A stretch of DNA of 64,000 bases from Cladorhizidae sp. MBARI D1340-BT2 (GCA_028752905.1 JAQNBH010000009.1:43716509-43780508), one strand, 5' to 3'. Shown: positions 41,522-52,589, numbered from the stretch's first letter. Notes: generated by a model from the letters alone, not told the origin. Program-made: numbers and translations.

Positions 41522-41541
41522 CTCGTCTGTTCAGTGCTGGT

Positions 41542-41671
41542 TAGAGAACAATCGACTAATGTGATATACTATAGTATAAAGACCCCTTACCTGTTATGTC
41601 ATTAAGTATCATTTATGGTCTATGAGCATTTAATCGTAGATACGCAAATGGGAGTTGTCCCTATTTATCTA
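41542..41671 (+). repeat. 5' LTR of element C
   Basis: Begins TAGAGAACAATCG, ends CTATTTATCTA; GACCCCTTACC at 41581-41591. Compared with the 3' LTR it has lost about ten bases within the primer-complementary segment. Confidence 0.85.
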
Positions 41672-41689
41672 TGATAGCATTCAATTCTG
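41672..41689 (+). promoter_or_regulatory. Primer-binding site of element C, complementary to its own LTR
   Basis: TGATAGCATTCAATTCTG adjoins the 5' LTR. Its complement CAGAATTGAATGCTATCA matches 46859-46876 in the 3' LTR (CAGTATTGAATACTATCA) at 16 of 18 positions. The segment is partly deleted in the 5' LTR, which would have disabled this copy. Confidence 0.65.
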
Positions 41690-41800
41690 AAAGTGAACAC
41701 ATCAGCCAGCTCGTAGTTGAGAAGAGCTTAGCTTAGCTATTTGCCTACTTTGCGTCGTTGACTCCGTTGACCTCCAATTAGTGCCTACCACTGCCTCAAG

Positions 41801-42610
41801 ATGCCGATTATTCGCTGCCCTGTCGCTGCGTGCCCCTATATGACTGATGATGTTGAGGCTGTCCTGGCTGCAGCCCTCGTCACCGCACATGCCACCATCC
41901 ACAGCCCTGCCACCACGAATGCGGCTGCTGCGAAGGTGGAGAAAGTGAAGCGACCAACCATATCTTCTGCGGGCACAAGCGAAGATTGGTCGTACTTCAA
42001 ATCTCGATGGGGAGACTATGTCGGAGCTACCAAGGTGTCCGTGATGGACAGGGTAATCCAGCTACTAGAATGCTGCGATGAGTAGCTACGAAAGGATCTC
42101 ACCCGAACCGCTGGTGGCACACTTACTGGTAAGATAGAGGAGGAGGTCCTTGCAGCCATAAAGAACCTCGCTGTCAGGGAGGAGAACACGATGGTGGCCA
42201 GGGTGACCCTACACAACATGCGACAAGACCATGACGAGCCAATACGTGCCTTTGGCGCTCGCCTCCGTGGTCAGGCTGGAGTGTGTAAGTTTGTAACCAA
42301 ATGCACAAACTGTGAGGAAGACTTGAATTACACTGAAGCCATCCTACGTGATGTGCTGTGCCATGGCCTAACCGACCCTGAGATTCAGCTTGACCTACTG
42401 GGCGATAAGAACCAAGACATGACCCTAGAACAAGTCTTCCAGTTCGTTGAGGCCAAGGAAGCCGGAAAACACTCTGCTTTATGCCTCCTGGCCTATCAGG
42501 GTGCTCATGCACTCGCCAGCAGTTCTTACAGGCACCATAGAAACGATGAACTGAAGGTCCGCCACCAGAACCTACCCTCTCACCAGAAGTACCCGGGAGT
42601 TAAGGACTAG
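41801..42610 (+). pseudogene. Element C Gag
   Basis: Starts MPIIRCPVAACPYMT with the same N-terminal C2H2 finger (C6, C11, two His) as A and B, then SSAGTSEDWSYFKSRWGDYV, LLECCDE, stop at 42083-42085 (TAG), then VTLHNMRQDHDEPIRAFGAR and CKFVTKCTNCEEDL. A second stop lies at 42608. The following 42612-42780 keeps remnants of the zinc knuckles (CSYCGKKGHG-like). Non-functional. Confidence 0.8.
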
Positions 42611-42778
42611 CGTGAGGTATGCTCATACTGTGGCAAGAAGGGACATGGGAAGACTGCACCCACCAGGATACACAGAAAGGAGTGCCCAGCCTACGGTACA
42701 ACCTGCAGGCATTGTGGTCATAACAACCATTATGAGAGTATATGTAGGAGCAAGGATGCTGCAAAGGTTGAGACAACA

Positions 42779-44242
42779 GTGGCACATGATGAGCGTGAGA
42801 GCGCAGTCTTTGATTCTCTCTGTGTACTCACCACCACGGGCCCAATCTGGGGTGGGAGGTCCATAGCCCTCGACCATCACCTCTACAACCAGCTCTCCGA
42901 CATGTGGGTGAAGCAGCCATCCAGACCCCAGCCGTTCATCAAACTCACCGTGAAGGCATTACGTGAGGACTACGAGCATTTTGGCTTCACCTTTACCCCC
43001 ACACCTAGATCCACCCTCCTCCATGCGATGGCCGACACAGGCTGCCAGAGCTGCTTAACCAGCATCAAAATCATCAACAGACTTGGCCTAAAAAGGAATG
43101 ATCTCATCCCTGTCTCACAATGAAGATGCATGCTGCCAACAACAAAGGCATCACCATCTTAGGTGCCGCCATCTTGCACTTTTCTGGGATAGACAACTTG
43201 GGCAACCTGGTAGAGACTCGCCAAATCACATATGTGACCAACAACTCAGATAAACTTTTCCTCAGTAGGGAAGCATGCGTCGCTCTCGGCATGATCACCG
43301 AGAAATTTCCCACTATAGGAGAGACTGTAAACAGCCATACCAATACAGTTGGCACTGTCATGAGAACCGTATACACCCACAGTGACAGTAGCCTCACAAC
43401 AGATTGCAACTGCCCAAGACGTAGATCACCACCTCCACCCCTAACGAAGCTACCATTTCCTGCAACAGAAGAGAATCGCGAGAAACTCCAACAGTACCTG
43501 ATTGACTACTACAAGTTAAGCACACTCAACACATGCAAACACCAACCACACACACTGATGGAAGGCCCCCCAATGAAGCTAATGATCAACCCTGATGCTG
43601 AGCCTGTTGCCTACCACTCCCCTGTACCAGTCCCAATTCATTGGCAAGATGATGTCAAGGCATGACTCGACCAAGACGTGAGATTGGGCATGATAGAGCC
43701 AGTCCCTGTTGGTGAGCCAGTGACTTGTTGCCACCGCATGGTCATATGTGCCAAGAAAAATGGAAAACCACGACGAACTATTGATTTTCAACCATTGAAT
43801 GCCCACGCCACCAGAGAGACTCATCACACCCAGTCACCATTTCACCAAGCACGATCAGTGCCCCACGGCAAGAAAAAGTCTGTACTCGATGCCTAGAATG
43901 GGTATCACAGTGTCCCCATCCGTGAGCAAGATCGCCACCTGACCACATTCATCACCCCATGGGGCAGATATCGGTACCGCACTGTTACCCCAAGGGTATA
44001 TTACCTCAGGAGACGGCTACTCAAAACGCTACGATGAGATCGTGTCACACATACCCAACAAGACCAAATGCATCGACGACACACTACTTTGGGCAGATGA
44101 CCTGGAAGGATGCTTTCATCAGGCAGTTCAGTGGCTTGACATTTGTGGCAGGAATGGTATAACCCTAAACCCAGAAAAGTTGCGGTTTGGCCATGACATA
44201 GTAGAGTTTGCTGGCTTTGAGATCACCATGGACAGCGTTTGA
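42779..44242 (+). pseudogene. Element C protease and RT
   Basis: Protease DTG in HAMADTGCQSCLTSIKI (about 43030). RT: VPIHWQDDVKA, stop, MRLGMIEPVPVGEPVTCCHR, VICAKKNGKPRRTIDFQPLN, then KTKCIDDTLLWADDLEG with CIDD at the active site (about 44071-44082), then VEFAGFEITMDSV and a stop. Stops at 43664, 43894 and 44240 and several frameshifts. The CIDD motif is kept as in A and B. Confidence 0.8.
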
Positions 44243-44269
44243 CCCTGCAAGAAATACCTCCAAGCAATT

Positions 44270-44935
44270 ATGGAATTCCCTAAGCCAAAAAACATAACTG
44301 ATATCCGTTCATGGTTCGGCCTCATTAACCAAGTGTCATATGCATTCAGCATGGCAGAGAAGATGCTCCCCTTTCGCCAACTACTGAAAACCAGCACCCA
44401 CTTCCACTGGGACGATAACCTCAATGACCTATTGGAAGAGTCCAAACTGGTCATAGTAGATGAGATCACAGAGGGTGTCTGTATTTTTGACAAATCAAGG
44501 CGAACATGCCTAGCCACTGATTGGTCCAAGACAGGCATTGGGTTCTGGCTATTCCAGAACTGTGGATGCCCTGGTACTGACCTATTCTGCTGCCACACAG
44601 GTTGGAAAATCACTCTGGTTGGGAGTCGCTTTACACACCCTGCTGAGTCATGTTATGCCCCAGTTGATGGTGAAGCCCTGGCAGTTGCCAATGCTCTAGA
44701 TAAATCTAAACACATCGTCCTGGGGTGTGAGGATCTTATCATCGCAGTTGACCACAAGCCGCTCCTCAAGCTATTTGGAGATAGGTCACTTAATGACATC
44801 AGCAACTCTCGGCTCAGAAACCTCAAGGAGAAGACCCTCCACTACAGATTCCGCATGGTCCACATACCAGGAGCGCTTCCGACACCATATCCCGCCACCC
44901 TACCGGCAACCACCAGCCTCCCAAGATGTACCTAG
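44270..44935 (+). pseudogene. Element C RNase H region
   Basis: Open 221-codon stretch: FPKPKNITDIRSWFGLINQV, CLATDWSKTGIGFWLFQNCG (RNase H Asp), CCHTGWKITLVGSRFTHPAE, VDGEALAVANALDKSK, IIAVDHKPLLKLFGDRS and LRNLKEKTLHYRF. Matches element B closely in order. Ends with a frameshift just after VHIPGA. Confidence 0.8.
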
Positions 44936-45138
44936 CGGATGACATTGCAGCTATCGGAGACATTCAGCAACTATCGCACCTGTATATCCCCCACAACTTT
45001 ATTGCCGGTATATGATGTGCTGAGGAGCCATAAGATGCAATCGAGGACATCGCCCATGCTACTGCCATATCATCTCTAAGCTCACTTCAATCCATCGCCT
45101 GGAACCGATTCCGTGTTGCAACCACCAGCGGTGAGGAC

Positions 45139-46169
45139 ATGTCACAATTGGTCAAGATCATCGAGGTGGGCATGCCAGAGTTTCGCCATGAGCTACCAGA
45201 GCCACTTCGCGAGTATCATCAATTCCGTGAGCATCTCTACACCGCAGATTGCATTGTAATCTACAAAGACCGTGTCATGATTCCCCCATCCCTCAGACAA
45301 GATTGCTTATCCGCACTCCATGCTGCCCACCAAGGCATATCCTCAATGACTGTGAGGGCTGAAGCATCCCTGTTTTGGCCTGGCATCACCGCCGCCATCA
45401 AAGCCCTCAGACACAGCTGTAATCACTGCACCGTATGGCTCCCTCACAACCTAGTGCCCCTCCTACCCCAACTGTTTCTCCAGTGTACCCTTTCCAATGC
45501 ATCTGCTCAAACTTCTTCAGCTACAAAGGTGTCAACTACCTAGTAATCGTTGACAGATATTCCACCAACTGGCTGATTGTTGAAAGGACCTCAGGCGGTG
45601 CTACCAGGCTAATCGAACAGCCTATGAAGGTCATTTGTGACATATGGGATAGCAGATGAAATATCGTCTGATGGTGGTCCTGAATTCACCGCTGCACAGA
45701 CCTGTGAATTCCTGAAGAAACTGGGGTGTCCACCACCGCCTTTCTTCTGTCGCCTTTGCTCATAGCAACTGTCGTGCTGAAGTTGCGGTGAAGACAGTGA
45801 AAAGACTCATCTCCAACAACACCGGACCAAATGGTGAGATCGATTACAGACAACTTTCAGCGTGCCATACTACAATACTGCAACACTCCAGACAAGGACA
45901 CTAAACTGTCCCCAGCCATGTACGTGTTCGGCCGCCCAATCAAAGACTTCATCCCCATACACCCAGGAAAATATCACCCGCATGACACTTGGCATGCTAC
46001 ATTAATTGCAAGAGAAGAGGCCCTGAGGAACAGACACATGCTAGCTAACAAAAGATGGTCGGAGCACACAAAGCGACTGCCACCTCTCGTCATTGGAGAC
46101 CAAGTGAGGAGATCCAGAACCAAACTGGCCACAACCCCACAAAATGGGACAAGACTGGCTCGGTCATAG
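45139..46169 (+). pseudogene. Element C integrase
   Basis: HAAHQGISSMTVRAEASLFW (HHCC, with a damaged Cys pair), then in other frames YLVIVDRYSTNWLI, SDGGPEFTAAQ, NCRAEVAVKTVKRLI-like phrase near 45770 and AMYVFGRPIKDFIPIHPGKY. The GPY/F-like module is split across 46100-46170. Multiple frameshifts. Confidence 0.75.
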
Positions 46170-46493
46170 ATGTCCGCCAATTTGACCAATATGTCGTCAA
46201 GGTTGATGGCTCTGGCAGAGTGAGACCCTGCACAACAGGAAATTCCTGCGGAAATATGTCCCAGTCCATGCACAGAAACCGAGAATAACCATCAGCAATG
46301 ACCTCAGCAACAGTCCCCTCAGACTCAGCCACGTCATTAAGTCTCCCCCGCAGCCTACACATGGACAACAAAAGATGCCAACACCTCCTGTGACACCCCC
46401 CACCATGTCACCAATGTCTGTCACCGTCCTATCACCTGGTCTGCTGCCCCCCACTACGGGAAGACCCACACGGCTCCCCACCACAACCTATCT

Positions 46494-46791
46494 TTGACGA
46501 GAACACCCCACCATCACAGACCCACCCACCGCCAAAACCACTACCCCAGCCACCTCCGCCTTTCCTTGCACCACTACACCATTCGCTGCCCCATGGAAAC
46601 CTTACTTAGACGCTCTACACGTGAAAGCAAACAACCTGCATGGCAGACTACTGGGGACTACGACTTGTCCTATACGATATATGCTCCCAACCACTGATGC
46701 ACAACATTCGATTGCTTCTTGACGAACGACACATGATTGCTATTTGATTTCAGTCATTGCCAAATCTCCAGTAGCAAAGACTTGGGGGAGA
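46494..46791 (+). pseudogene. Element C Pro/His-rich tail and purine tract
   Basis: Short frame ending METLLRRSTRESKQPAWQ, the conserved basic tail of this family's polyprotein, then a non-coding stretch and the purine tract CTTGGGGGAGA (46781-46791) that adjoins the 3' LTR. Confidence 0.7.
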
Positions 46792-46936
46792 TAGAGAATA
46801 ATAGACAAATGTGATATACTATAGTATAAGGACCCCTTACCTTACCTGTTATGTCATTCAGTATTGAATACTATCATTTATGGTCTATGAGCATTTAATC
46901 GTAGATATGCAAATGGGAGTTGTACCTATTTATCTA
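46792..46936 (+). repeat. 3' LTR of element C
   Basis: 145 bp, TAGAGAATAATAG...TTTATCTA. GACCCCTTACC at 46831-46841 precedes the primer-complementary segment 46859-46876 by 17 bases. Confidence 0.85.
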
Positions 46937-46941
46937 CTGGT

Positions 46942-47719
46942 GGACTTGTCTAGACCACAGGTAGATCTTCCTGCAAGTACAAATAATGCTGATCACCATC
47001 AATTTGCCAAATGATTAGGCCATGGTAGATTATGCTAAGCGTAGTTTTGGGGGAAATGATTCTACTAAGCATCAGCAGGTAGCTAGCCTATCTATACTAG
47101 ATTGGGACAAATAATTAAACTTCAGCTTACCATATAGTACTGTAGTAGCTATCAAAGTTTAGAGAGCGTCACCTTCAGCTAACAGTTCACCAGCTATACT
47201 GTAGACTTCAAATGTAAAAGTTTAGTGTGGAACAAACCACATGTTGTTAGCACTGTAACTACTAATCAAGGAATCAAGATCAAAGAACAGATCTCTTACA
47301 TATCTTGTAGACAGAGTGTATGTTCTTGTAGACAGTGTATGTCAATTTTTAGAATCATTGACATACAAACAAATAATGTAATTAAAAACCACATTTTGGA
47401 AATTTTCCCAAAATAAATTGCATAATACATTCATTGACAGTTAGAAATATTCACCTGATTATGGAAAACTCAATTTGTGATCTTAAATGGCATGCATGGT
47501 ACAAATATACATGGTTTAAAAACAAAGTGACAATCTGATCTAAAGTGGGACAGGGTTTTAATTATCGCATTTTTCTCAGAATGCCACCATTCTGATTGTC
47601 ATCATTGGTTTTCTTAGACAGGGATAGTAGGTGATCAAAATCAGCCACATTAGAAAACGTGGTTTGGGTATCTCGAAAAATAAGGCTCTTATTACTTTTG
47701 GCCCTTGCTGCAGCACTAT
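46942..47719. other. No gene recognised
   Basis: AT-rich, without a convincing open frame. It should include the former upstream flank of the gene remnant displaced by element C. Confidence 0.4.
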
Positions 47720-48424
47720 AGTTCTTTAGGGATACCCGTGTATTGTATTACATCCAATATTCCCTCAGCTACCGTTCTAGCATCGACCTTTTTTAGAGGG
47801 ATAGCATAAGGGTAACAGGTTCCCATGCACATCATAGTCAGAATATACCTATTCCCAGTGGTGGTTCGTTCTAGTGGCCCAACTAGTCACATGCCATTCT
47901 TTCATATGGCCTCGAGATAATAAGGGTAACTACCATAGGCACTTTGGGTTGGAGTTGCCTACCCACCCTTTGACACTCGGGACACGTGCTACAATAATCC
48001 CTTACGTTCTTTCTCAGCCCTGGCCAGGTAAAATGTTGAGCGATCATTGATACCATTTTGTTATGCGAGAAGTGTCCACCTGCAAGTCCTCTGTGACCAG
48101 CATCTAAACTCTCCTTGTGCCTACAAGAGGGTCCACCACTCTGGTGAACTCCCTCCCAGGGTCAGCCAGTTTGCTATGCACTAATACACCTCCCAGATAG
48201 AAGTATCCATCTTCCTGCCTATCAGCCTTACACCTCATCTCCTTCAACGTCCCATCCTCCCTCTGCTGTTTTGTTAGAGCTAGCACTTCCACCTTCCCTT
48301 TGGTAAGGGTCGGAAGCGGCTGCTCACTCACATGACCTCCCTCTAACCCTTGAAGGTTTCCTGCCTCAATATCTCTCACATATTCTTCTATTGCCTCATC
48401 TCCTCCCTTGTACCCACTCAGCAA
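47720..48424 (-). pseudogene. Gmr1-type copy 2: truncated integrase
   Basis: 48424-48104 begins MLSGYKGGDEAIEEYVRDIE and matches the region before the HHCC module of copy 1; a frameshift near 48110 precedes the HHCC itself (48090-47960), and the core is cut at 47720. Confidence 0.75.
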
Positions 48425-48460
48425 TTCGTCATCAGCAGAAGAATTGATGTGACTGTCCTC

Positions 48461-49250
48461 CTACCCAGGAGGACTGGTATCGGTGCTCACTTCCTCTACT
48501 TCTGTTAATAAGCTATCTATCTCATGGTCTACAGGATTGCAAGCAACTAGTTTTGGTTTTTTGGCTTTCTTCCTTCTGGGTTTGGGTATTGGTTTTTTAT
48601 GCGATTTGGGTAGTGTAAGGAGCAGCTGCCTAGTGCAAGTGCCATCCTTGCTATCCTCAATCTGGTTAGCTGCTTTCTCTGCCACTAGTGCCTGGCTTTG
48701 AACCCTGGTAATGGCAGATAATGGTACAGGATCATCAGCCAGCACCCTTTACTTGGATCTTCCAGCAATCCAAGACCTCACCCAGGGGTGGTCCTTTCCC
48801 AACAGAACATGCTTTGTATCCTCACCCACTACAAACACATCCATGGACTTAGTTATTCCATCCTTTAAGTCTATGGTTGCTGTTTTAAGTGTGATGACCC
48901 TCTGATTAGCTAGTCTTGCCTTAGCTGTCTTGCCAGTGAAACATTCAGTTGGTACTAGCCTAGCCGGGACTGTTGTTTTGTTGGCATCAGTGTCACCTAC
49001 ACGGTCTACCATTTATGTCCCCGGTTCTGAATAACTCCTGAATTTCCTCGGCCTCAGACTCAGAACTAATCATGCCAAGCCTGGCTTTGACCTTACTGTT
49101 GGGGCAATACCTCTTAATATGCCCTGTTTCATTGCATTCAAAGCAAACTATGTCCTTAGGAAATGATCTACCCCTCTGTGGACCACCGGCCACACCTTGG
49201 CCACCAACCCGATCATGCTCAATAGGGGATCCCCCATCTTTACCCTTAGT
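48461..49250 (-). pseudogene. Gmr1-type copy 2: zinc knuckle and protease
   Basis: CFECNETGHIKRYC (CCHC) at about 49100-49150, then EEIQELFRTGDINGRPC. The protease Asp region is damaged: a small deletion near 48995-49010 removes the CLIDTGS phrase, leaving VGDTDANKTTVPARLV. The rest to VLLGKDHPWVRSW is preserved. Confidence 0.75.
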
Positions 49251-49269
49251 TAGGTGCCCACCTGATCCA

Positions 49270-50028
49270 TTAGTAGGTGTCTGTTCCCTGGGATTGTTGT
49301 AGGCCATCTTTCTGCCGGAGTGTTGTCCCTCCAGTTGACTCTTGTGCATCTTGCTTTGGATTTCGATTCCCAAGTAGCTTCCAGCTCATCGATGATCTCC
49401 TGAGTATCCTACTTCTCACTGCATGGCATACCTCTGGCGAGTAGTAAAGTGTCAACGTTCCTCGAAACATCTCCATCGTGAAGTCCTTCTTGCTTTCCAT
49501 CCGTGCTGCGAGTCTGTTGATGCTCTTCATAATCGGAGTGAGATGGTGTCTAGGCGACAGGTTGTCTGTTGGTGTGTTTCTCCAAATAGTTTTCCTGGCT
49601 CTGGTATCCGTACAACCCAGATGCTCCAGCAGCGAAGTTTTCAATGTTTGGTAAGGTACGCTGAGGTCCAGTTCCTGGAAAACTTCCATCACTTTTCCGG
49701 AGACTTGCTTCCGTAATATATTGGTCCATTCTGTTACTGGAAGTCCTCCCTCTGTTAGGGTTTGTTCAAAGTTTCTCAGGTAAGCTTCTGGGTCGATGAG
49801 TTCATCCATTTTGTGAAGTGCCTGCAGTGCTGTTCTCTTCAGTTGCTCAGCTTCCCTTGCAGAAGTACCGGTTTGTTGGAACTCTCCTGTGAGCTTGTAG
49901 AAGGCTGCATTTTCCTCTACCAATTTTGTTAGCAGGTCATTTCGCTGCTTTTCTTCCTTTGCATGCTCCATTGTTGTTCTCCACCTCTGCTCCCTTTCCT
50001 GGTTCATTGATGCTATCATAGTTGCCAT
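49270..50028 (-). pseudogene. Gmr1-type copy 2: Gag
   Basis: 252-codon frame: MNQEREQRWRTTMEHAKEEK, LVEENAAFYKLTGEFQQTG, EQLKRTALQALHKMDELIDP, EAYLRNFEQTLTEGGLPVTE and VMEVFQELDLSVPYQTLKTS. It reads as a helical Gag core. The N-terminal 50 or so codons (to about 50160) are out of frame after a 1-base change near 50040. Confidence 0.75.
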
Positions 50029-50215
50029 AGCACCCTGTAGCAGGCCATAGAGTTAGCAGTCGCTTCAGTGTTGAATGAACTAGTTGCTGTCGGTTGTGTC
50101 TTCTTGTCGCTGATCTTGTCGGACTTTGAACATGTTTGGACGATGCTTGGATCCATGCTTTGGTTGGTAGTGATGGTTAGTGATGGCGATTGTGTTCTGC
50201 ACCATTGCCACCATG

Positions 50216-50603
50216 TGTTGAGGGTTAGTCCAGTCTAACTCTCAAGTGATGGTATCAATTGTTGCCACCAGAGCTATGCTTATGTAAATAGCACCCGTAT
50301 CTTGCAATCAGAGAATTTAGATTATTAATGAAGACACAAGGTTGCAATTACAGGACAAGGCAAAGCTCCTGAACCTCGGTCAGTCAGGCTCTTATACCCT
50401 GACTTCCCAGGAAACAGGATGTCACATATTCTTACATACACTCAGCAAAGTTCCATATACTATAACTAGGTAGGCCCACATAAGGCTATATAATATCTAA
50501 GTCTGTTTGGTGCGACATAACTGGTAACGTTCCCTCATACTCTATGTGTTAATGCCTAAAGGTCATCCTTTCATTGTCCGTGTTTATGAGTCTGCCCTCA
50601 ACA
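50216..50603 (-). repeat. 5' LTR of Gmr1-type copy 2, complete
   Basis: 388 bp, TGTTGAGGG...CCCTCAACA. Includes the outer 50 or so bases missing in copy 1. Confidence 0.85.
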
Positions 50604-50643
50604 ATGCACAGCAAAACTATAAGAAAAATGAAAATATACTTAC

Positions 50644-50935
50644 AAAATTAATGATGGCTCTGCTTTTGAAGTCCTCATCTTCTTCTGCTTGAAACTCATC
50701 ACACAAGTATGACAGTAGGCTAAATCTTTAGCTTCATCATAATGCAGAAAAGGCCACTGTTGAAACCAAGATGCTTGAAATGATAGAGTTTTTCTCTTTC
50801 CAAAGGAGCGCTTTGGAAACCTAAAACTTGGGACAGGCTGATGTGGTGTATCAGGAGGATGAAAACTCTGCAAACTACAGCTTGCCATATCTCAATAAAC
50901 AACTCACAGCACTAACTAACTAAACAACCTGGAGG
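50644..50935 (-). pseudogene. hAT transposase exon 1 (TTF-type zinc finger)
   Basis: Minus strand: PVPSFRFPKRSFGKRKTLSF, QASWFQQWPFLHYDEAKDLA, then YCHTCVMSFKQKKMR, the TTF-type zinc finger at the N-terminus of ZMYM1-like hAT transposases (FQ..WF...PWL.Y......FC..C). It ends at a consensus donor (TTTT|GTAAGT at 50644/50643). The matching acceptor is at 26646, before the middle of the transposase. The phase across the join is off by one, consistent with decay. Confidence 0.7.
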
Positions 50936-51147
50936 ATGCATTTTAAATAGGCTGGCTCCCATGAGGTCTCACAATAAAATATTGACCAATGAAATGGTAA
51001 TGAATATGTGTGTGCAAATGATCCTGTGGTCTACAGTTGAGTGTTTGGTCCTAGTGTCTCCAGTAAATTGGTTAATACACTCTTCTACACACTCTCAGCA
51101 TGTATGATTATCTGGTCAGGTGATCTTCTACACACCCTCAGTCTTAA

Positions 51148-52054
51148 CCTCTCACTGTCGCAGGCGCCATATGGCGCCACAGCTTTGTAAAAAATATTAA
51201 AAATATACGCATTTGTCAATAGGCAATAATTTTTATATCAAAAGATAGCTGAATTCAAACTCTATTTACATGACAATTTTTAGGGTAGTTGGGCGGAGGG
51301 AAGTTGAAGAAATTATATTTAAAACACGAACGATATTCAGTCGGACGATATCAGCGATGCTATCAATAGCTGAAATTATTTCCCAAGTGACTGGGGCAGC
51401 TTGGGACATCTCTGATGATGAATCAAGCGACAAAGAATGTGAAGGCATCCAATGATTCCTACCTCGGAGAAAGTCGTGTGCAATGCAAATACTGCAAGGT
51501 TCACCCTTTGCATTATGGAGGATCGGAATTGTTTCCATGCTTTCCACAACTTGGTTGACTATTGCCACAGACACTGATTTCACCTCAAACTCCACCCAAA
51601 ATCTCTTTTGATTACATTGTGTCAAACAATTATATCAAATGTTTACTGAATGTTGTATTGACAAAGTTCTTGTTGATAAATAAGGACATTTTTGTGGTCG
51701 ATTTATGAGGACCTTATTATGGGTTGGCATATATAACTGTTGTATAGTAATGTATATTCCTAGGTTCTTAGAAGCAAAAGAAAGCATATGGATAGAGCTA
51801 TCTTTTGAGCCATAATTATATCGAGTCCATAACATGAACTATGGAGAAGTTATAGGACTCCTAATCATGACCATTGTTTGCATAATTATATTCATATTAT
51901 GTGTCAGTTTGTGGTCACACCTTTTGACTACAGCTTCTAAATAATCATGCTATCACATGACCAAATGGTAAATGGTTCAGCTAAATAATATTAATTTTTT
52001 AACGTGGCCGTGTTAAATTTTAAATAATTCTCCACAATGCTGACAGTGAGAGGG
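51148..52054. mobile_element. Non-autonomous piggyBac-type element
   Basis: 907 bp flanked by TTAA (51144-51147 and 52055-52058). Ends are inverted repeats: CCTCTCACTGTC at the left and, reverse-complemented, CCCTCTCACTGTC at the right. The left end continues into a 16-bp perfect palindrome GGCGCCATATGGCGCC. Internal frames (e.g. 51270-51455 plus strand, acidic end SDDESSDKECEG) do not show a transposase. TTAA target and CCCT-type ends indicate piggyBac. It sits between the hAT 5' end and exon 1. Confidence 0.7.
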
Positions 52055-52589
52055 TTAATTAATCATGCTGTCAAAAACACTCTTCCTGATTTGATAACTA
52101 TATGGTTTATCACAATGATGTGTAATCTATTTAACACTTCAGGTTGGCAAACAATTAAACTAATTGGCAAAATACTTTAATAGCAGATATATAATCCACT
52201 GTACAAAAAAGAAAGGAAATCGATACACCATATATACTGGTCACATGGCCTGACCAGCCTGACCACTTGCTCCGGCCCTGAGTATTGTCTACAAGGACTG
52301 AGTTAAATCTGTTTTTGTAGTGTCTTACTGAGCTTGTCTAGCTGTGGAACAATCTTATGAAGAAGAAAGATGGCATAGAGTGTTGAAGCTTTGGAAAGAA
52401 CCTTAGAAATTCCTAAAGCTCCAGGCTTATGAATGCCATCAGATGAAGTACAAATTTAACTGCTCTAACACACCTCTGAAGAGAGAACGTAAGATTTTAA
52501 CCACTTCACTTAACTAAGAATCTCTAACTTCTTCTAGAGACTGGGTACTTTGGGGGGGGGGGATAATGCGTGGACTTCCATAGTGTTGT

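Larger units (their letters stand above)
41542..46936 (+). mobile_element. Ty3-family LTR retrotransposon C, degenerate
   Basis: Plus strand, with LTRs at 41542-41671 (130 bp) and 46792-46936 (145 bp), target duplication CTGGT (41537-41541 and 46937-46941), primer site, purine tract and all domains in Ty3 order but with many stops and frameshifts. Older than A and B. It landed 21 bp upstream of the start codon of the gene remnant at 38188-41521 (opposite strand). Confidence 0.9.
47720..50603 (-). mobile_element. Gmr1-type LTR retrotransposon, copy 2 (5' part only)
   Basis: Matches 29265-32047 of copy 1 closely: 5' LTR (50216-50603), Gag, zinc knuckle, protease and the start of integrase, then stops abruptly at 47720 within the integrase core. 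RT, RNase H and a 3' LTR are absent. The outer LTR end is followed by ATGCACAG, compatible with the flank of the 3' LTR at 26696. Confidence 0.85.
18888..52280 (-). mobile_element. Degenerate hAT transposon expanded by nested insertions
   Basis: Both ends share an inverted repeat. The left end reads CAGACCCGGAGCAAG and continues to GGTTAGGCCATG. The right end, reverse-complemented, reads CAGGGCCGGAGCAAG and continues to GGTCAGGCCATG. Each is directly flanked by AGTAT (18883-18887 and 52281-52285). Transposase pieces on the minus strand lie inside in the correct order: exon 1 at 50.6-50.9 kb, the middle at 26.4-26.6 kb, the C-terminal part at 19.3-20.7 kb. The 33-kb span is explained by later insertions. 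hAT elements usually duplicate 8 bp; some lineages are reported with 5 bp. Confidence 0.75.

Noticed and set aside
51266..51625. piggyBac transposase inside the 907-bp element
   Set aside because: The 119-codon minus-strand frame shows no transposase motif or acidic triad; the element is too short to be autonomous.
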